A model generated the notes under the pieces. It was given only the letters and a program-made list of their open reading frames with translations, made no database searches and was not told the origin of the DNA. The position numbers and the translations under genes are program-made. A stretch of DNA of 64,000 bases, from NCBI RefSeq assembly GCF_016863035.1, contig NZ_BOOC01000005.1, positions 372,001 to 436,000 of the forward strand. The letters run 5' to 3'. The DNA is from Microbispora corallina (lineage in GTDB: Bacteria > Actinomycetota > Actinomycetes > Streptosporangiales > Streptosporangiaceae). Positions within the stretch are counted from its first letter, which is position 1. Every line of letters begins with the position of its first letter. Of this stretch, positions 1 to 9,596 are shown in pieces.

Positions 1-30
1 GGTGGGAGAGGTCACGTCAGGTTCAGCGCT

Positions 31-69
31 CCTCGTCTCGGCGTGATTCCGCCGCCTCAGGCGACGAGG
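31..69. terminator. weak inverted repeat after the AcuC-like gene
   Basis: Arms CCTCGTC (31-37) and GACGAGG (63-69) could pair just beyond the stop of the leftward AcuC-like gene. There is no T tract and the loop is long, so this is only a candidate terminator. Nothing else is recognisable in the first 70 bases. Confidence 0.25.
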
Positions 70-70
70 C

Positions 71-1234
71 TCACGGCATCGGGTCCAGGCCGTGGAAGGG
101 GAACACGGCGTTCCTCGTCGCGATCACAGCCCTGTCCACGGCGTCGGCTGGATCGTACCCTTCCGAAATGTCACGCCATTGAGGGTCCCGCCCGTCGGTC
201 ATGGTGAGCGGGGGGACGTCGCGCGTCCGCCCCTCGACCAGGGCCCGCCAGCTCGCCGGGGTCGGCGTGGCCGGCTCCACCGGCCGTCCGAGGGCCTCGG
301 CGATCAGGTGGGTCCACGCCCTCGGCACGACCTGGACCAGCTCGTAGCCCCCGCCGCCGACGGCGATCCACCGGCCGCCGGCCGTCTCGTGGGCCAGCCG
401 GTGCAGCGCCGCGTACGCCGTCCGCTGGCCGTCCAGGCTCAGCATGAGGTGGGCGAGCGGGTCGAGGGCGTGGCTGTCGCATCCCTGCTGGGTGACGAGC
501 ACCTCCGGCGCGAAGTGCCGCAGCAGCGGCGGCACGACGGCGTGGAAGGCCCGCAGCCAGCCGGTGTCGCCGCAGCCCGCGGGCAGGGCCACGTTGACCG
601 CCGTGCCCTCTGCGCCGGTCTCGTGGGGGAAGCCGGTGCCGGGGAAGAGGGTCCGCGGGCTCTCGTGCAGGCTGATCGTGAGCACCCGGGGGTCGTCCAG
701 GAACATGGCCTGCACCCCGTCGCCGTGGTGGACGTCCACGTCCACGTACGCCACCCGGGACGCGCCCTGGGACAGCAGCCAGGCGATGGCGACCGCGGGG
801 TCGTTGTAGACGCAGAAGCCGCTCGCGGCGGCCGGCATCGCGTGGTGCAGCCCCCCGGCGACGTTGACGGCGTGCTCGGCCTCGCCCGACCAGACGGCCC
901 GGGCGGCGGCCAGCGTCGCGCCGGCGACCAGCGCCGAGGCCTCGTGGACGCCCGCGAACGCCGGGTTGTCCTCGGTGCCGAGCCCGTGCCGCAGGTCCGG
1001 CCGGCCGGTCCGGGAGACCTCCTTCACCGACGCGATGTAGTCCCGGCTGTGGACGAGGGCCAGCTCGTCGTCGGTGGCGGGCGCGCATCCGATCACGTCG
1101 GCCCCGTCGAGCACGCCGAGGTCGCGGGCGAGCTCCATGGTCAGCTCGACGCGCACAGGCGCCAGCGGGTGGCCGGGGCCGAAGTCGTACGAAACCAGCC
1201 TGTCGTCCCAGACGACCCGCACCGCCTGACTCAT
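71..1234 (-). CDS. acuC: AcuC-family deacetylase (class I/II histone deacetylase fold)
   Basis: The 387-residue product matches the arginase/deacetylase fold of AcuC, a Zn-dependent protein deacetylase that reverses lysine acetylation of acetyl-CoA synthetase. The zinc/charge-relay signature is present: the His pair LHHAMP near residues 130-131, and DVDVHHGDG with D165, D167 and H169-H170. The length is typical of AcuC. The reading frame stays open upstream to about 1510, but I chose the ATG at 1234 because family homology begins there and a TACCGT -10 hexamer lies seven bases before it, which suggests a leaderless mRNA. No acs or acetyltransferase gene is visible in the window, so the substrate is inferred from the family only. 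Confidence 0.88.
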   Translation of the reverse strand: MSQAVRVVWDDRLVSYDFGPGHPLAPVRVELTMELARDLGVLDGADVIGCAPATDDELALVHSRDYIASVKEVSRTGRPDLRHGLGTEDNPAFAGVHEASALVAGATLAAARAVWSGEAEHAVNVAGGLHHAMPAAASGFCVYNDPAVAIAWLLSQGASRVAYVDVDVHHGDGVQAMFLDDPRVLTISLHESPRTLFPGTGFPHETGAEGTAVNVALPAGCGDTGWLRAFHAVVPPLLRHFAPEVLVTQQGCDSHALDPLAHLMLSLDGQRTAYAALHRLAHETAGGRWIAVGGGGYELVQVVPRAWTHLIAEALGRPVEPATPTPASWRALVEGRTRDVPPLTMTDGRDPQWRDISEGYDPADAVDRAVIATRNAVFPFHGLDPMP

Positions 1235-1241
1235 GACCGCG

Positions 1242-1247
1242 ACGGTA
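1242..1247 (-). promoter_or_regulatory. -10 element of acuC, leaderless type
   Basis: TACCGT reads leftward and ends seven bases before the ATG at 1234. This is the TAnnnT pattern with 6-8 base spacing seen at many genes here. No convincing -35 was found. Confidence 0.5.
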
Positions 1248-1337
1248 CAGCACCGCCCGCGGCCGCCGTTCATCCGCCCGACACGCCGCGGAAACACCGC
1301 CTCCCGCCTGCGGGGGGCGGCGTTCGGACGTGGACGG

Positions 1338-2518
1338 TCACTCGGCGCGCAGGGCCACCACGGGGTCCAGACGGCCGGCGCGGCGGGCCGGGGCGACGCC
1401 GAAGAACACCCCGACCCCGGCCGACACCCCGAACGCGAGCGCGACCGACCACCAGGTGATCGCGGCCGGCACCGGGGACAGCTCCTGGATGAGCAGCGCG
1501 CCCCCGACACCGAGCAGGATGCCGATCAGGCCGCCGATCGTGGTCAGCAGCACGGCCTCGATGAGGAACTGCCCGAGGATGTCGCGCTGCCGGGCGCCGA
1601 GGGCCTTGCGCAGGCCGATCTCCTTGGTCCGCTCCCGGACGCTGACGAGCATGATGTTGGACACCCCGACCCCGCCCACCAGCAGCGAGATGCCCGCGAT
1701 CGCCGCGAGCACGCCGGTCAGCATGGTGAGGACGGTCCCGATCGTGCCGAGCAGCTGCGTCTGCGTCACGGCGGAGAACTTCTCGTCCGGATAGCGGGCG
1801 TCCAGTGCCGCCACGACGCGGCGCTGCAGCGGCTCGATCTCGTCCGGGCCGGACGCGCCGATGGCGATGCCGTTGATCCTCGGCAGCCCGATGAGCCGCT
1901 GGGCCGTGGTGACCGGGACGTGCACCTCCTGGTCGCGGGCCACCCCGAAGGTGGACCCCACGGTCTCGTACACGCCGATCACCCGGAAGCGCACGCCCGC
2001 GATCGTCACCTGCCGCCCGACGGGGTCGACGTCGCCGAACAGCTTGGCCGCCACCTCGGCGCCGAGGATCGCCACCCTCCTGCGGGTGTCGACGTCGGTG
2101 GCGCTGAGGTACCGGCCGCGGCGCAGCGGGCGGTCGAAGATGTTCGGCAGGTTCTGGTCCGTCCCGGTCAGCGTGGCGAACACCTCGGTCCGGCCCACGC
2201 GCACCGGCTCCCCGGAGTTCACGGCCACCGTGACCTTCGCGGGGTCCCCGACGACCCGGCGCACGTACGCGACGTCCGACAGGTCGAGGCGGCTCTGCGT
2301 GGGGGCCGCGCCCAGCCCGACCTGACCGGGGACCACGAGGATGATGTTGCTGCCCAGCCCCGCGATCTCCTTCTCCACCGCGTTCTTCGCCCCGGTGCCG
2401 ATGGCCACGAGGATCACCACGGCGAGGACGCCGATCACCACGCCCAGCATGGTGAGCGTGCTGCGCAGCCGGTTGACCCGGAGGGCCTCCAGCGCCATCC
2501 GCAGGGCCTCGGCCGTCC

Positions 2519-2522
<4 letters not shown>
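1338..2522 (-). CDS. ABC transporter permease, MacB/FtsX type
   Basis: A 394-residue membrane protein with one N-terminal membrane segment (about residues 20-45), a long extracytoplasmic MacB-periplasmic-core domain, and three C-terminal membrane segments ending in the FtsX domain. The phrase GVSNIMLVSVRERTKEIGLR is the family hallmark. Mechanotransmission ABC proteins of this type move peptides, lipoproteins or drugs out of the envelope. The start overlaps the ATPase stop by four bases, so translation is probably coupled, and the adaptor gene lies upstream in the same run. The substrate cannot be read from the sequence. Confidence 0.88.
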
Positions 2523-3225
<703 letters not shown>

Positions 3226-3229
<4 letters not shown>

Positions 3230-4617
3230 GTCAGGGACTGCCCGGTCCGGACCGTGTCGGCGCCCTTCACGACCACCCGCTCGCCCGGCGACAGCCCGTT
3301 CAGGATCTCGACGACCGCGTCGCCCTGGGCGCCGAGCTTGACCACCCGCCGCTCGGCCCTGCCGTCCCTGACGGCCCAGACGATCGTCTCCCTGCCGCTG
3401 GTCACGATCGCGGAGGCCGGAACGGCGGTCGCGTCGGGCGACTCGCGCACGGCGAGGTGGACCACGGCGCTCATGCCGGGTTTGGGGGCCGGGGCCGGGC
3501 CGCCGTCGTCGTAGGCGCCCGCCCCGAGCCGCAGGCGCACCGGGTAGCTGACCCCGCCCGTCGCGCCCTCCTTGGGCGTCACGCCGACACCGGTCACGGT
3601 GGCCGTGTACGTCGCGCCGGTCACCGCGTCGAGCTCGACCGTCGCCCGCGTCCCGCGCCTGACCAGCAGGACGTCGGTCTCGTCCACGTCGGCCGACAGC
3701 GAGAGCGCGGAGACGTCGGTGACGGTGGCGACCGGGTCCCCCGCCGTGACCGGGACGCCGGTCGCGATCACCCCGGCCGACCGGCCGGTGGGCGCGGCCA
3801 CGGCCGACGCGGCCTGCTCGCCGGCCCCGGCGGGCAGCTGGCCGATCAGCGCGCTCAGCCCGGCCGCGCCGCCGGTCGAGGACGAGGCGCCGCCGAGCGT
3901 GACCACGCCCGCGAACGGCGCCTTGACCGTGAGGGCGTCCACGGTTCGCTGCGCCGCCCGTACGGCGGTCCTGGTCTGCGCCCGCGACGCGGCCTGGAGC
4001 GACGTCATGGAGGCGGTCAGTCCGCTCAGCCCGGCCCCCACCTGCCCGGTCACCTGGGCGAGCACCTGGTCGATCGACCGGCTCAGGCCGTCCACGACCT
4101 GGCTCAGCGCCCGTTGCTGGGCGCGCTGCTGGGCCTCGGCCGCGTCGATCGCGGACAGCAGCCGGGCCCTGACCGCCTTGTCCCCGATCGAGCGCGCCGC
4201 CTTCCTCGCCTGGGCGAAGCAGCGGGCCACCCGGGCGTCGAGCGCGCCCGGCAGGCGCAGCCGCGGCAGGCTGACCGACGCGGCCACCGGGACGGCGGAG
4301 ACGGGCCGGGACGCCTGCCTGTCGGCCTTCCTCGCCGCCGCGAGCTGCTCCTTCGCCTGCGGGGAGCCGATCCTGGCCAGGATCTGGCCCTTCTTCACGG
4401 TGTCGCCGTCCTGGACGTACAGCTTCACGATCGTCCCGGACGCGGGGGCGGTCAGCGTCGCCGTGGCCCGCGCGGCGACCGTGGCCGGGGCCTCGACGAC
4501 CTCACTGACGGCGGTGCGGGTGACGGTTCCGAGCTGCGTCTTGGGCGGCTCCGAGGAGGTGCAGCCGGCGGCCAGAAGGACGATGACAAGCGGGAGGATC
4601 CCGCGACGTAACGCCAC
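3226..4617 (-). CDS. HlyD/MacA-like efflux adaptor lipoprotein
   Basis: The frame opens at 4692, but a GTG at 4617 gives a clean lipoprotein signal (two Arg, hydrophobic core, lipobox LAAGC with Cys19) and is preceded by a TACGAT -10 six bases upstream, so I prefer a 463-residue product. It has the biotinyl-lipoyl-like half motif (KLYVQDGDTVKKGQ), a helical Ala/Gln-rich middle, a beta-barrel segment and a C-terminal membrane-proximal domain. This matches MacA/RND adaptors. In a monoderm organism it would sit on the outer face of the membrane, bound to the FtsX-like permease encoded two genes downstream. Confidence 0.82.
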
Positions 4618-4623
4618 CCGGCA

Positions 4624-4629
4624 ATCGTA
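4624..4629 (-). promoter_or_regulatory. -10 element of the adaptor-ABC operon
   Basis: TACGAT reads leftward with six bases to the GTG at 4617. It supports both the downstream start choice and a leaderless transcript. An AT-rich GGATAATAAGG lies further upstream (about 4671-4682) and could be a second promoter. Confidence 0.45.
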
Positions 4630-4692
4630 AAGCCGGGGTAAAGCGGCCTCCTCCGCGGCGCTACGAATTCCCCTTATTATCCCCCTGGACAC

Positions 4693-4961
4693 TAGGTTAT
4701 TTCGTCTTTATGGTCATAGACATGGCCGAGACGTCCACTCTCGTTCCCCGATGTCGGCTTCGGCGCTGAACGGGCGGTAACGCCCGCGTTCGACATCCTC
4801 TGTCGCGTTCTCAACGACGTCGTCCGCTCGCGGGCGGCACACCTCGGCATGCGCGGGCCCGGCGCTTCCCGTCTGGACTGCCACCGATTCGCCGTACCGG
4901 CGGCCTCGGCGCGCTCCCGATCCGATCCCTGCCGTGAAGAGTTCCCCTCAGGAGGAGTTCC
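4693..4961 (+). other. upstream region and possible leader of the flavoprotein operon
   Basis: No gene is credible in this gap between divergent operons. An imperfect two-tier hairpin can form at 4750-4797: outer arms GATGTCG (4750-4756) and CGACATC (4791-4797), and an inner six-base stem CGGGCG/CGCCCG around a GTAA loop. It does not match the SAM, cobalamin or T-box layouts I know. A strong AGGAGG ribosome site at 4950-4955 precedes the first flavoprotein gene. Confidence 0.35.
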
Positions 4962-6599
4962 GTGACCGTCACCGGCACCTCGTCCGACCCGCTCGACCTG
5001 TCCGCCGGCGTCCTCGTGGCGGGCGGCGGGCCCGCCGCCGCGTGGGCCGAGTACAAGGCCGCGCAGGCGGGCGCCGATGTCGTCCTCGCCGACAAGGGCT
5101 ACTGCGGGACCAGCGGCGCGACCGCCTCCGCGGGCACCGGGGTGTGGTACGTGCCGCCGCGTCCCGCCGAACGGGAGAGGGCCATGGCCTCCCGGGAGGC
5201 CCTCGGCGGCCACCTCGCCGACCGCCACTGGATGGCCCGCGTGCTCGACCAGACGTACGAGGGGATGGGCGAGCTGGCGGACGCCGGCCGGTACCCGTTC
5301 CCTCCCGACGGCGAGGGCGGGCAGGTCCGGCGCGGCGTCCAGGGGCCCGAGTACATGCGCCGGATGCGGATCCTGCTGCGCCGCGCCGGAGTGCGGATCC
5401 TCGACCACAGCCCGGTCGTCGAGCTGCTGACGGACGAGGACGGCGCGGTGGCCGGCGTCGCCGGTTACCAGCGGCAGCGTGACCGGCCGTACCGGGTCAG
5501 GGCGGGCGCCGTCGTACTCGCCACCGGTGGCTGCGCGTTCCTCAGCCGCGCGCTGGGCTGCGACGTCAACACCGGGGACGGGGCACTCATGGCGGCCGAG
5601 GCAGGCGCGGAGCTGTCGGGCATGGAGTTCTCCAACGCCTACGCCATCGCGCCGGAGTTCTCCTCCGTGACCAAGACGGCGTACTACTCCTTCGCGACGT
5701 TCTATCGCGAGGACGGCACGGTGCTCGAAGGGGCGGGCAGCCAGAAGGGCCGGTCGGTGATCGCCCGTACCCTGCTGACCGAGAAGGTCTACTGCCGCAT
5801 CGACCGGGCCGGCCCCGACGTCCAGCGGGCCATGCGGCTCGGCCAGCCGAACTTCTTCCTGCCCTTCGACCGCATGGGCGTCGACCCGTTCACCCGGCTC
5901 TTCCCGGTCACGCTGCTACTGGAGGGCACCGTGCGCGGGACGGGCGGGATCCGCGTGGCGGACGACGAATGCGCGACCTCCGTACCCGGCCTGTACGTGG
6001 CGGGCGACGCGGCCACCCGCGAGCTGGTGTGCGGCGGCTTCACCGGGGGCGGCAGCCACAACGCCGCGTGGGCGATCTCCTCGGGCACCTGGGCGGGGCG
6101 GGGCGCGGCCCGGTTCTCCGCGGCGCTCGCGCCCTCGGCCTCGCGCCGTCCCCTCATCCCCGCGGGCGGCGCCGGACTGCGGCCCACCGGCCGTCCCGCC
6201 GCCCGTGACGGGTACCGCGAGGTCGTCGCCGCCGTCCAGGCCGAGGTGCACCCGTACGAGAAGAACTACCTGCGGCACGGCGACCGGCTCGGGCCCGCGC
6301 TGGCGAACCTGCACGCCACGTGGGACCGGGTCCGCTCCTCGCTGTACGGCACGGGCGCGGGCGCGGTCCACGCCAGGCAGGCCGCCGCGATGACCGCCCA
6401 CGCGCGGTGGATGTACACCGCGGCCCTGGCGAGGCAGGAGTCGCGCGGCATGCACAAGCGGGAGGACCTTCCCGGCTCCGACGAGTCGTGGCGGCGCCGC
6501 CTGCTCGTGGAGGGGCTCGACGAGATCCGGGTCCGGCCCGACCCGGTCGCGCCGGTCGGCCCGCAGGAGTACGCCGATCACCTGCGGGCGGCGTCGTGA
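4962..6599 (+). CDS. FAD-dependent oxidoreductase, AprA/fumarate-reductase-like (copy 1)
   Basis: The 545-residue flavoprotein has the N-terminal dinucleotide site GGGPAA (residues 21-26), then ADKGYCGTSG (43-52), the central block NTGDGALMAAEAGAELSG and the second FAD block PGLYVAGDAA. These place it in the FAD_binding_2 family with fumarate reductase, SdhA and AprA. The His used for covalent flavin in SdhA is not seen, so FAD is probably noncovalent as in AprA. The start is a GTG six bases after AGGAGG, and the stop overlaps the ferredoxin start (GTGA). Pairing with a two-cluster ferredoxin resembles adenylylsulfate reductase, but the substrate is unknown; an organosulfur role is only an inference from the adjacent SsuA-like binding protein. 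Confidence 0.83.
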   Translation: MTVTGTSSDPLDLSAGVLVAGGGPAAAWAEYKAAQAGADVVLADKGYCGTSGATASAGTGVWYVPPRPAERERAMASREALGGHLADRHWMARVLDQTYEGMGELADAGRYPFPPDGEGGQVRRGVQGPEYMRRMRILLRRAGVRILDHSPVVELLTDEDGAVAGVAGYQRQRDRPYRVRAGAVVLATGGCAFLSRALGCDVNTGDGALMAAEAGAELSGMEFSNAYAIAPEFSSVTKTAYYSFATFYREDGTVLEGAGSQKGRSVIARTLLTEKVYCRIDRAGPDVQRAMRLGQPNFFLPFDRMGVDPFTRLFPVTLLLEGTVRGTGGIRVADDECATSVPGLYVAGDAATRELVCGGFTGGGSHNAAWAISSGTWAGRGAARFSAALAPSASRRPLIPAGGAGLRPTGRPAARDGYREVVAAVQAEVHPYEKNYLRHGDRLGPALANLHATWDRVRSSLYGTGAGAVHARQAAAMTAHARWMYTAALARQESRGMHKREDLPGSDESWRRRLLVEGLDEIRVRPDPVAPVGPQEYADHLRAAS

Positions 6600-7009
6600 T
6601 CGAGGTCGTCTCCGGCGAGCGGTGCGTCGGCTGCGACCGCTGCGTCCAGGTCTGCCCCACCAATGTCTTCGACTCCGGCCCCGGCGGCGTTCCGGTGATC
6701 GCCCGCCGGCACGACTGCCAGACGTGCTTCATGTGCGAGGCGTACTGCCCGGTGGACGCGCTCTTCGTGGCGCCCAGCCCCCAGCCGGTGGAGGCGGGCT
6801 CACCGCTGCGCGACGAGGCGCACCTCGTCGCGTCCGGCCTGCTCGGCGCCTACCGCAGGGAGATCGGCTGGGGCCGCGGCCGCACGCCGGGCGCCCTCCT
6901 CGCGGTCGGCCCCGATTTGCCCGGTCCGTCCGGTCCGGCCTCCGGATCCTCCCGGCCGGCCGCCTCCGGGTCCCCCTCCCGTCCCGTCTCCGAGAAGGAG
7001 CACCGATGA
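6596..7009 (+). CDS. 4Fe-4S dicluster ferredoxin, AprB-like (copy 1)
   Basis: A 137-residue protein with two cluster motifs: CVGCDRCVQVCP (Cys 10, 13, 16, 20) and CQTCFMCEAYCP (Cys 41, 44, 47, 51). The first cysteine of each set follows the usual CxxCxxCxxxC spacing. The tail holds a conserved IGWGRGRTPG block shared with copy 2, then a Pro/Ser-rich end. The GTG start overlaps the flavoprotein stop and the ATGA at the end overlaps the next gene, so the pair is translated together. It most likely passes electrons to or from the FAD protein, as AprB does for AprA. Confidence 0.85.
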   Translation: MIEVVSGERCVGCDRCVQVCPTNVFDSGPGGVPVIARRHDCQTCFMCEAYCPVDALFVAPSPQPVEAGSPLRDEAHLVASGLLGAYRREIGWGRGRTPGALLAVGPDLPGPSGPASGSSRPAASGSPSRPVSEKEHR

Positions 7010-8007
7010 CGACGCGACGATCGTTCGTCCTCCTGGCGGCCGCCGCGCTGGCGCTGCCCGCCGCGCTGTCGGCCTGCGGGCGGGACGCCGCGACGGGAGC
7101 CCCCTCGGGCGGCGCGAGCACGCCGTACACGCTGCGGATCGGCGTGATCGGCACCGGGAACAGGCTGACAGGCGTGTTCGGCTACCTGGACAGCGTGAGG
7201 AAGCTCATCCCCCTGCTGGCCCCCGCGGGGGTCGCCGCGGTGAAGACGTACACGTTCCCGAACGGCCCCGACCTCAACCAGGCGCTCGTGTCGGGCGCGC
7301 TCGACGTCGCGACGTACGGCGACACCCCGGCCCTGGTGGCGCGGGGCACCGGGCAGTCCAGCCGGCTGATCGCGCAGGCCACGGTCGGCCTCGACGCCGG
7401 CATCGTCACGAAGAAGCAGGGCGGGCCGGCGTCGCTCGCGGAGCTCGCGGGCCGGAAGGTCGCCGTGCAGAAGGGGTCCTACATCCACCGCTACCTGCTG
7501 GGCGCGCTCGGCGACGCCAAGGTGCGGCCGCAGGCGGTCCTGCACCTCTACAACAGCGACATGGAGGCGGCGCTGGAGCACGGGGACATCGACGCGGCGG
7601 CCCTCCCGGCCGCGAACCTGGAGGCCCTGCGGGCGAAGGGCTATCCGGTGATCGACGTGGCCTCCAAGGACCATCCCGCCTACCTGGGCACCAGCGTCAC
7701 CATCGTGCCGGACTCCTTCCTCGACCGCCATCCCGGTTTCGTGAAGGTGTGGCAGCGGGCCCAGAGGGAGGGGACCAAGCTGGTCAAGGCCAACTGGGAC
7801 GGCTATCTGGCCTTCTCGGTTAAGGTGGGCGGCTTCCCCCCCGACGTCGTGAAAGCGACGACGGTGCGGAGCCAGCTCCCCGAGGAGCCGTTCACCCAGC
7901 AGGGGCTGGCGCTGCTGGAGAGCACCAAGAGGTTCCTCGTCCAGCAGGGCTTCGTGAAGTCCGACTTCTCCATCGACCAGTGGATCGCCCCGGGAGCGCG
8001 GGGATGA
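7006..8007 (+). CDS. ABC substrate-binding lipoprotein, SsuA/TauA/NMT1-like
   Basis: The 333-residue product starts with an MTTRRSFVLL signal that has a twin-Arg motif and a lipobox LSAC at Cys24, so it is probably a Tat- or Sec-exported lipoprotein. The body is a periplasmic-binding fold of the nitrate/taurine/sulfonate group, with the usual phrases VSGALDVATYGDTPALVARG and LAGRKVAVQKGS. It lies between the two flavoprotein/ferredoxin pairs, overlapping both neighbours by four bases. No ABC permease or ATPase is adjacent, so either the transporter is elsewhere or the protein works with the redox pair directly. Preceded by an AAGGAG ribosome site. Confidence 0.83.
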   Translation: MTTRRSFVLLAAAALALPAALSACGRDAATGAPSGGASTPYTLRIGVIGTGNRLTGVFGYLDSVRKLIPLLAPAGVAAVKTYTFPNGPDLNQALVSGALDVATYGDTPALVARGTGQSSRLIAQATVGLDAGIVTKKQGGPASLAELAGRKVAVQKGSYIHRYLLGALGDAKVRPQAVLHLYNSDMEAALEHGDIDAAALPAANLEALRAKGYPVIDVASKDHPAYLGTSVTIVPDSFLDRHPGFVKVWQRAQREGTKLVKANWDGYLAFSVKVGGFPPDVVKATTVRSQLPEEPFTQQGLALLESTKRFLVQQGFVKSDFSIDQWIAPGARG

Positions 8008-9596
8008 GCCCGTCCGCTGCCCCGCATCTCGTACGGGACGCCGACGTGCTGGTCCTGGGCGGCGGCCCCGCCGGGGCGTGGGCGGCCATCGCGGCGGCCG
8101 AGGCGGGCGCCGTCGTCGTGCTGGCCGACAAGGGCTACTGCGGGACCAGCGGGTCGGCGGCCTCCGGCGGCAACAACCTGTGGTACGTGCCGCCCGACCT
8201 CGCGCTGCGCGAGGACGCGATGGCCCGGCGCGAGGCCATCGCCGGCGGGCTGACCGAGCGCCGGTGGATGGCCCGGGTGCTCGACGAGACCTACCGCCAG
8301 ATCAACCGGCTCGCCGGCTGGGGCTACCCGTTCCCGGTGGACGACGCCGGGGTGGAACGGCGCAGCAGCCTCCAGGGACCGGAGTACATGCGCAGGATGC
8401 GGCGGCGGGTCCACCGAAGCGGCGTGCTCATCCTCGATCACCATCCCGCGCTGGAGCTGCTCGCGGACGCGGACGGCGCGGTCGCGGGCGCCGCGGGGAT
8501 CCGCCGTCAGCAGGGCGGCGGGCGCTGGGAGGCCCGGGCCCGGGCGGTCGTCCTCGCCACCGGCGGGTGTGCGTTCCTGTCCGGCGCCTTCGGGCTCAAC
8601 GTGGACACGGGGGACGGCCACCTCATGGCGGCCGAGCTGGGGGCGGAGCTGTCGGGCATGGAGTTCTCCAACGCCTACGCCCTGTCCCCCGCGTACGGTT
8701 CGCACACCAAGGGCCTAATGATGCAGTTCGCCAGCTATTACGACGAGGACGGCGACAGGCTGGACGTCGGGGACATGACGGCGGCCCGGCGCCCGATCGC
8801 CCGGATGCTCGCCGACGGCCGGCAGGTGTTCGCCCGGTTGGACAAGGCCCCGCCGGGCCTGCGGGAGGCCATGCGCCAGGCGCAGCCCAACTACTTCCTG
8901 CCCCTCGATAAGGCCGGCATCGACCCCTTCGCCCAGTCCTACCCGGTACGGCTGGTGTTCGAGGGCACCGTACGCGGGACCGGCGGCCTGCGGGTCACCG
9001 GCGACGACTGCGCCACCACCGTCCCCGGCCTGTACGCGGCGGGCGACGTGGCCACGCGCGAGCTCATCACGGGCAGCGTCAGCGGCGGCGGCAGCCACAA
9101 CGGCGCCTGGGCCGTCTCCTCCGGCACCTGGGCGGGCGCCGCGGCCGCGGCCTTCGCCGCGAGGCAGCGCCGTGCGGACAGGCCGCGTGCGGCGGGGCGG
9201 GCGGGCCTGCGCCCGTACGGCCCGGCCGGCGGCGGTCCGGACGCGGCCGAGGTCGTCGGGGCCGTGCAGGAGGAGATCCTGCCGCTCGGCCGCAACTACT
9301 TCCGCTCCTCGGAGGGGCTGCGGCGCTCCCTCGGCGCGCTGGACGGGCTGTGGACGTCGGTCGCCGCCCACCTGACCGGCGAGGGCCGGGAGGCCCTGCG
9401 GGCCAGGCAGGCCGCGGCCATGGTGGCGCACGGACGCTGGATGTACCGGGCCGCGCTCGCCCGGGAGGAGTCGCGCGGCATGCACCAGCGGGTCGACCGG
9501 CCGGCGGCCGACCCCCGGCTCGCCCACCGCGTCCGGGTGGGCGGCCTAGACGAGATCTGGACCGCGGCTGAGGAGACCCGGGAGGTGACGGCGTGA
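8004..9596 (+). CDS. FAD-dependent oxidoreductase, AprA/fumarate-reductase-like (copy 2)
   Basis: The 530-residue paralogue of the flavoprotein three genes upstream keeps the same landmarks: GGGPAG (19-24), ADKGYCGTSG (41-50), GLNVDTGDGHLMAAELGAEL, PGLYAAGDVATRELI, and the C-terminal RQAAAMVAHGRWMY and ESRGMH blocks. By eye more than half of positions agree with copy 1; the stretch before the substrate-side loop (residues 50-60 and about 235-260) differs most. The ATG at 8004 overlaps the stop of the binding protein. Keeping two full copies in one operon suggests a heteromer or two related substrates rather than recent duplication. Confidence 0.83.
   Translation: MSPSAAPHLVRDADVLVLGGGPAGAWAAIAAAEAGAVVVLADKGYCGTSGSAASGGNNLWYVPPDLALREDAMARREAIAGGLTERRWMARVLDETYRQINRLAGWGYPFPVDDAGVERRSSLQGPEYMRRMRRRVHRSGVLILDHHPALELLADADGAVAGAAGIRRQQGGGRWEARARAVVLATGGCAFLSGAFGLNVDTGDGHLMAAELGAELSGMEFSNAYALSPAYGSHTKGLMMQFASYYDEDGDRLDVGDMTAARRPIARMLADGRQVFARLDKAPPGLREAMRQAQPNYFLPLDKAGIDPFAQSYPVRLVFEGTVRGTGGLRVTGDDCATTVPGLYAAGDVATRELITGSVSGGGSHNGAWAVSSGTWAGAAAAAFAARQRRADRPRAAGRAGLRPYGPAGGGPDAAEVVGAVQEEILPLGRNYFRSSEGLRRSLGALDGLWTSVAAHLTGEGREALRARQAAAMVAHGRWMYRAALAREESRGMHQRVDRPAADPRLAHRVRVGGLDEIWTAAEETREVTA

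Noticed and set aside
4750-4797. A SAM or other known riboswitch before the redox operon
   Set aside because: The conserved loops and the multi-branch layout of known classes are missing; only a simple hairpin is visible.
4692-5408. A leftward frame over the flavoprotein promoter
   Set aside because: No domain and it covers the strong ribosome site of the opposite gene.
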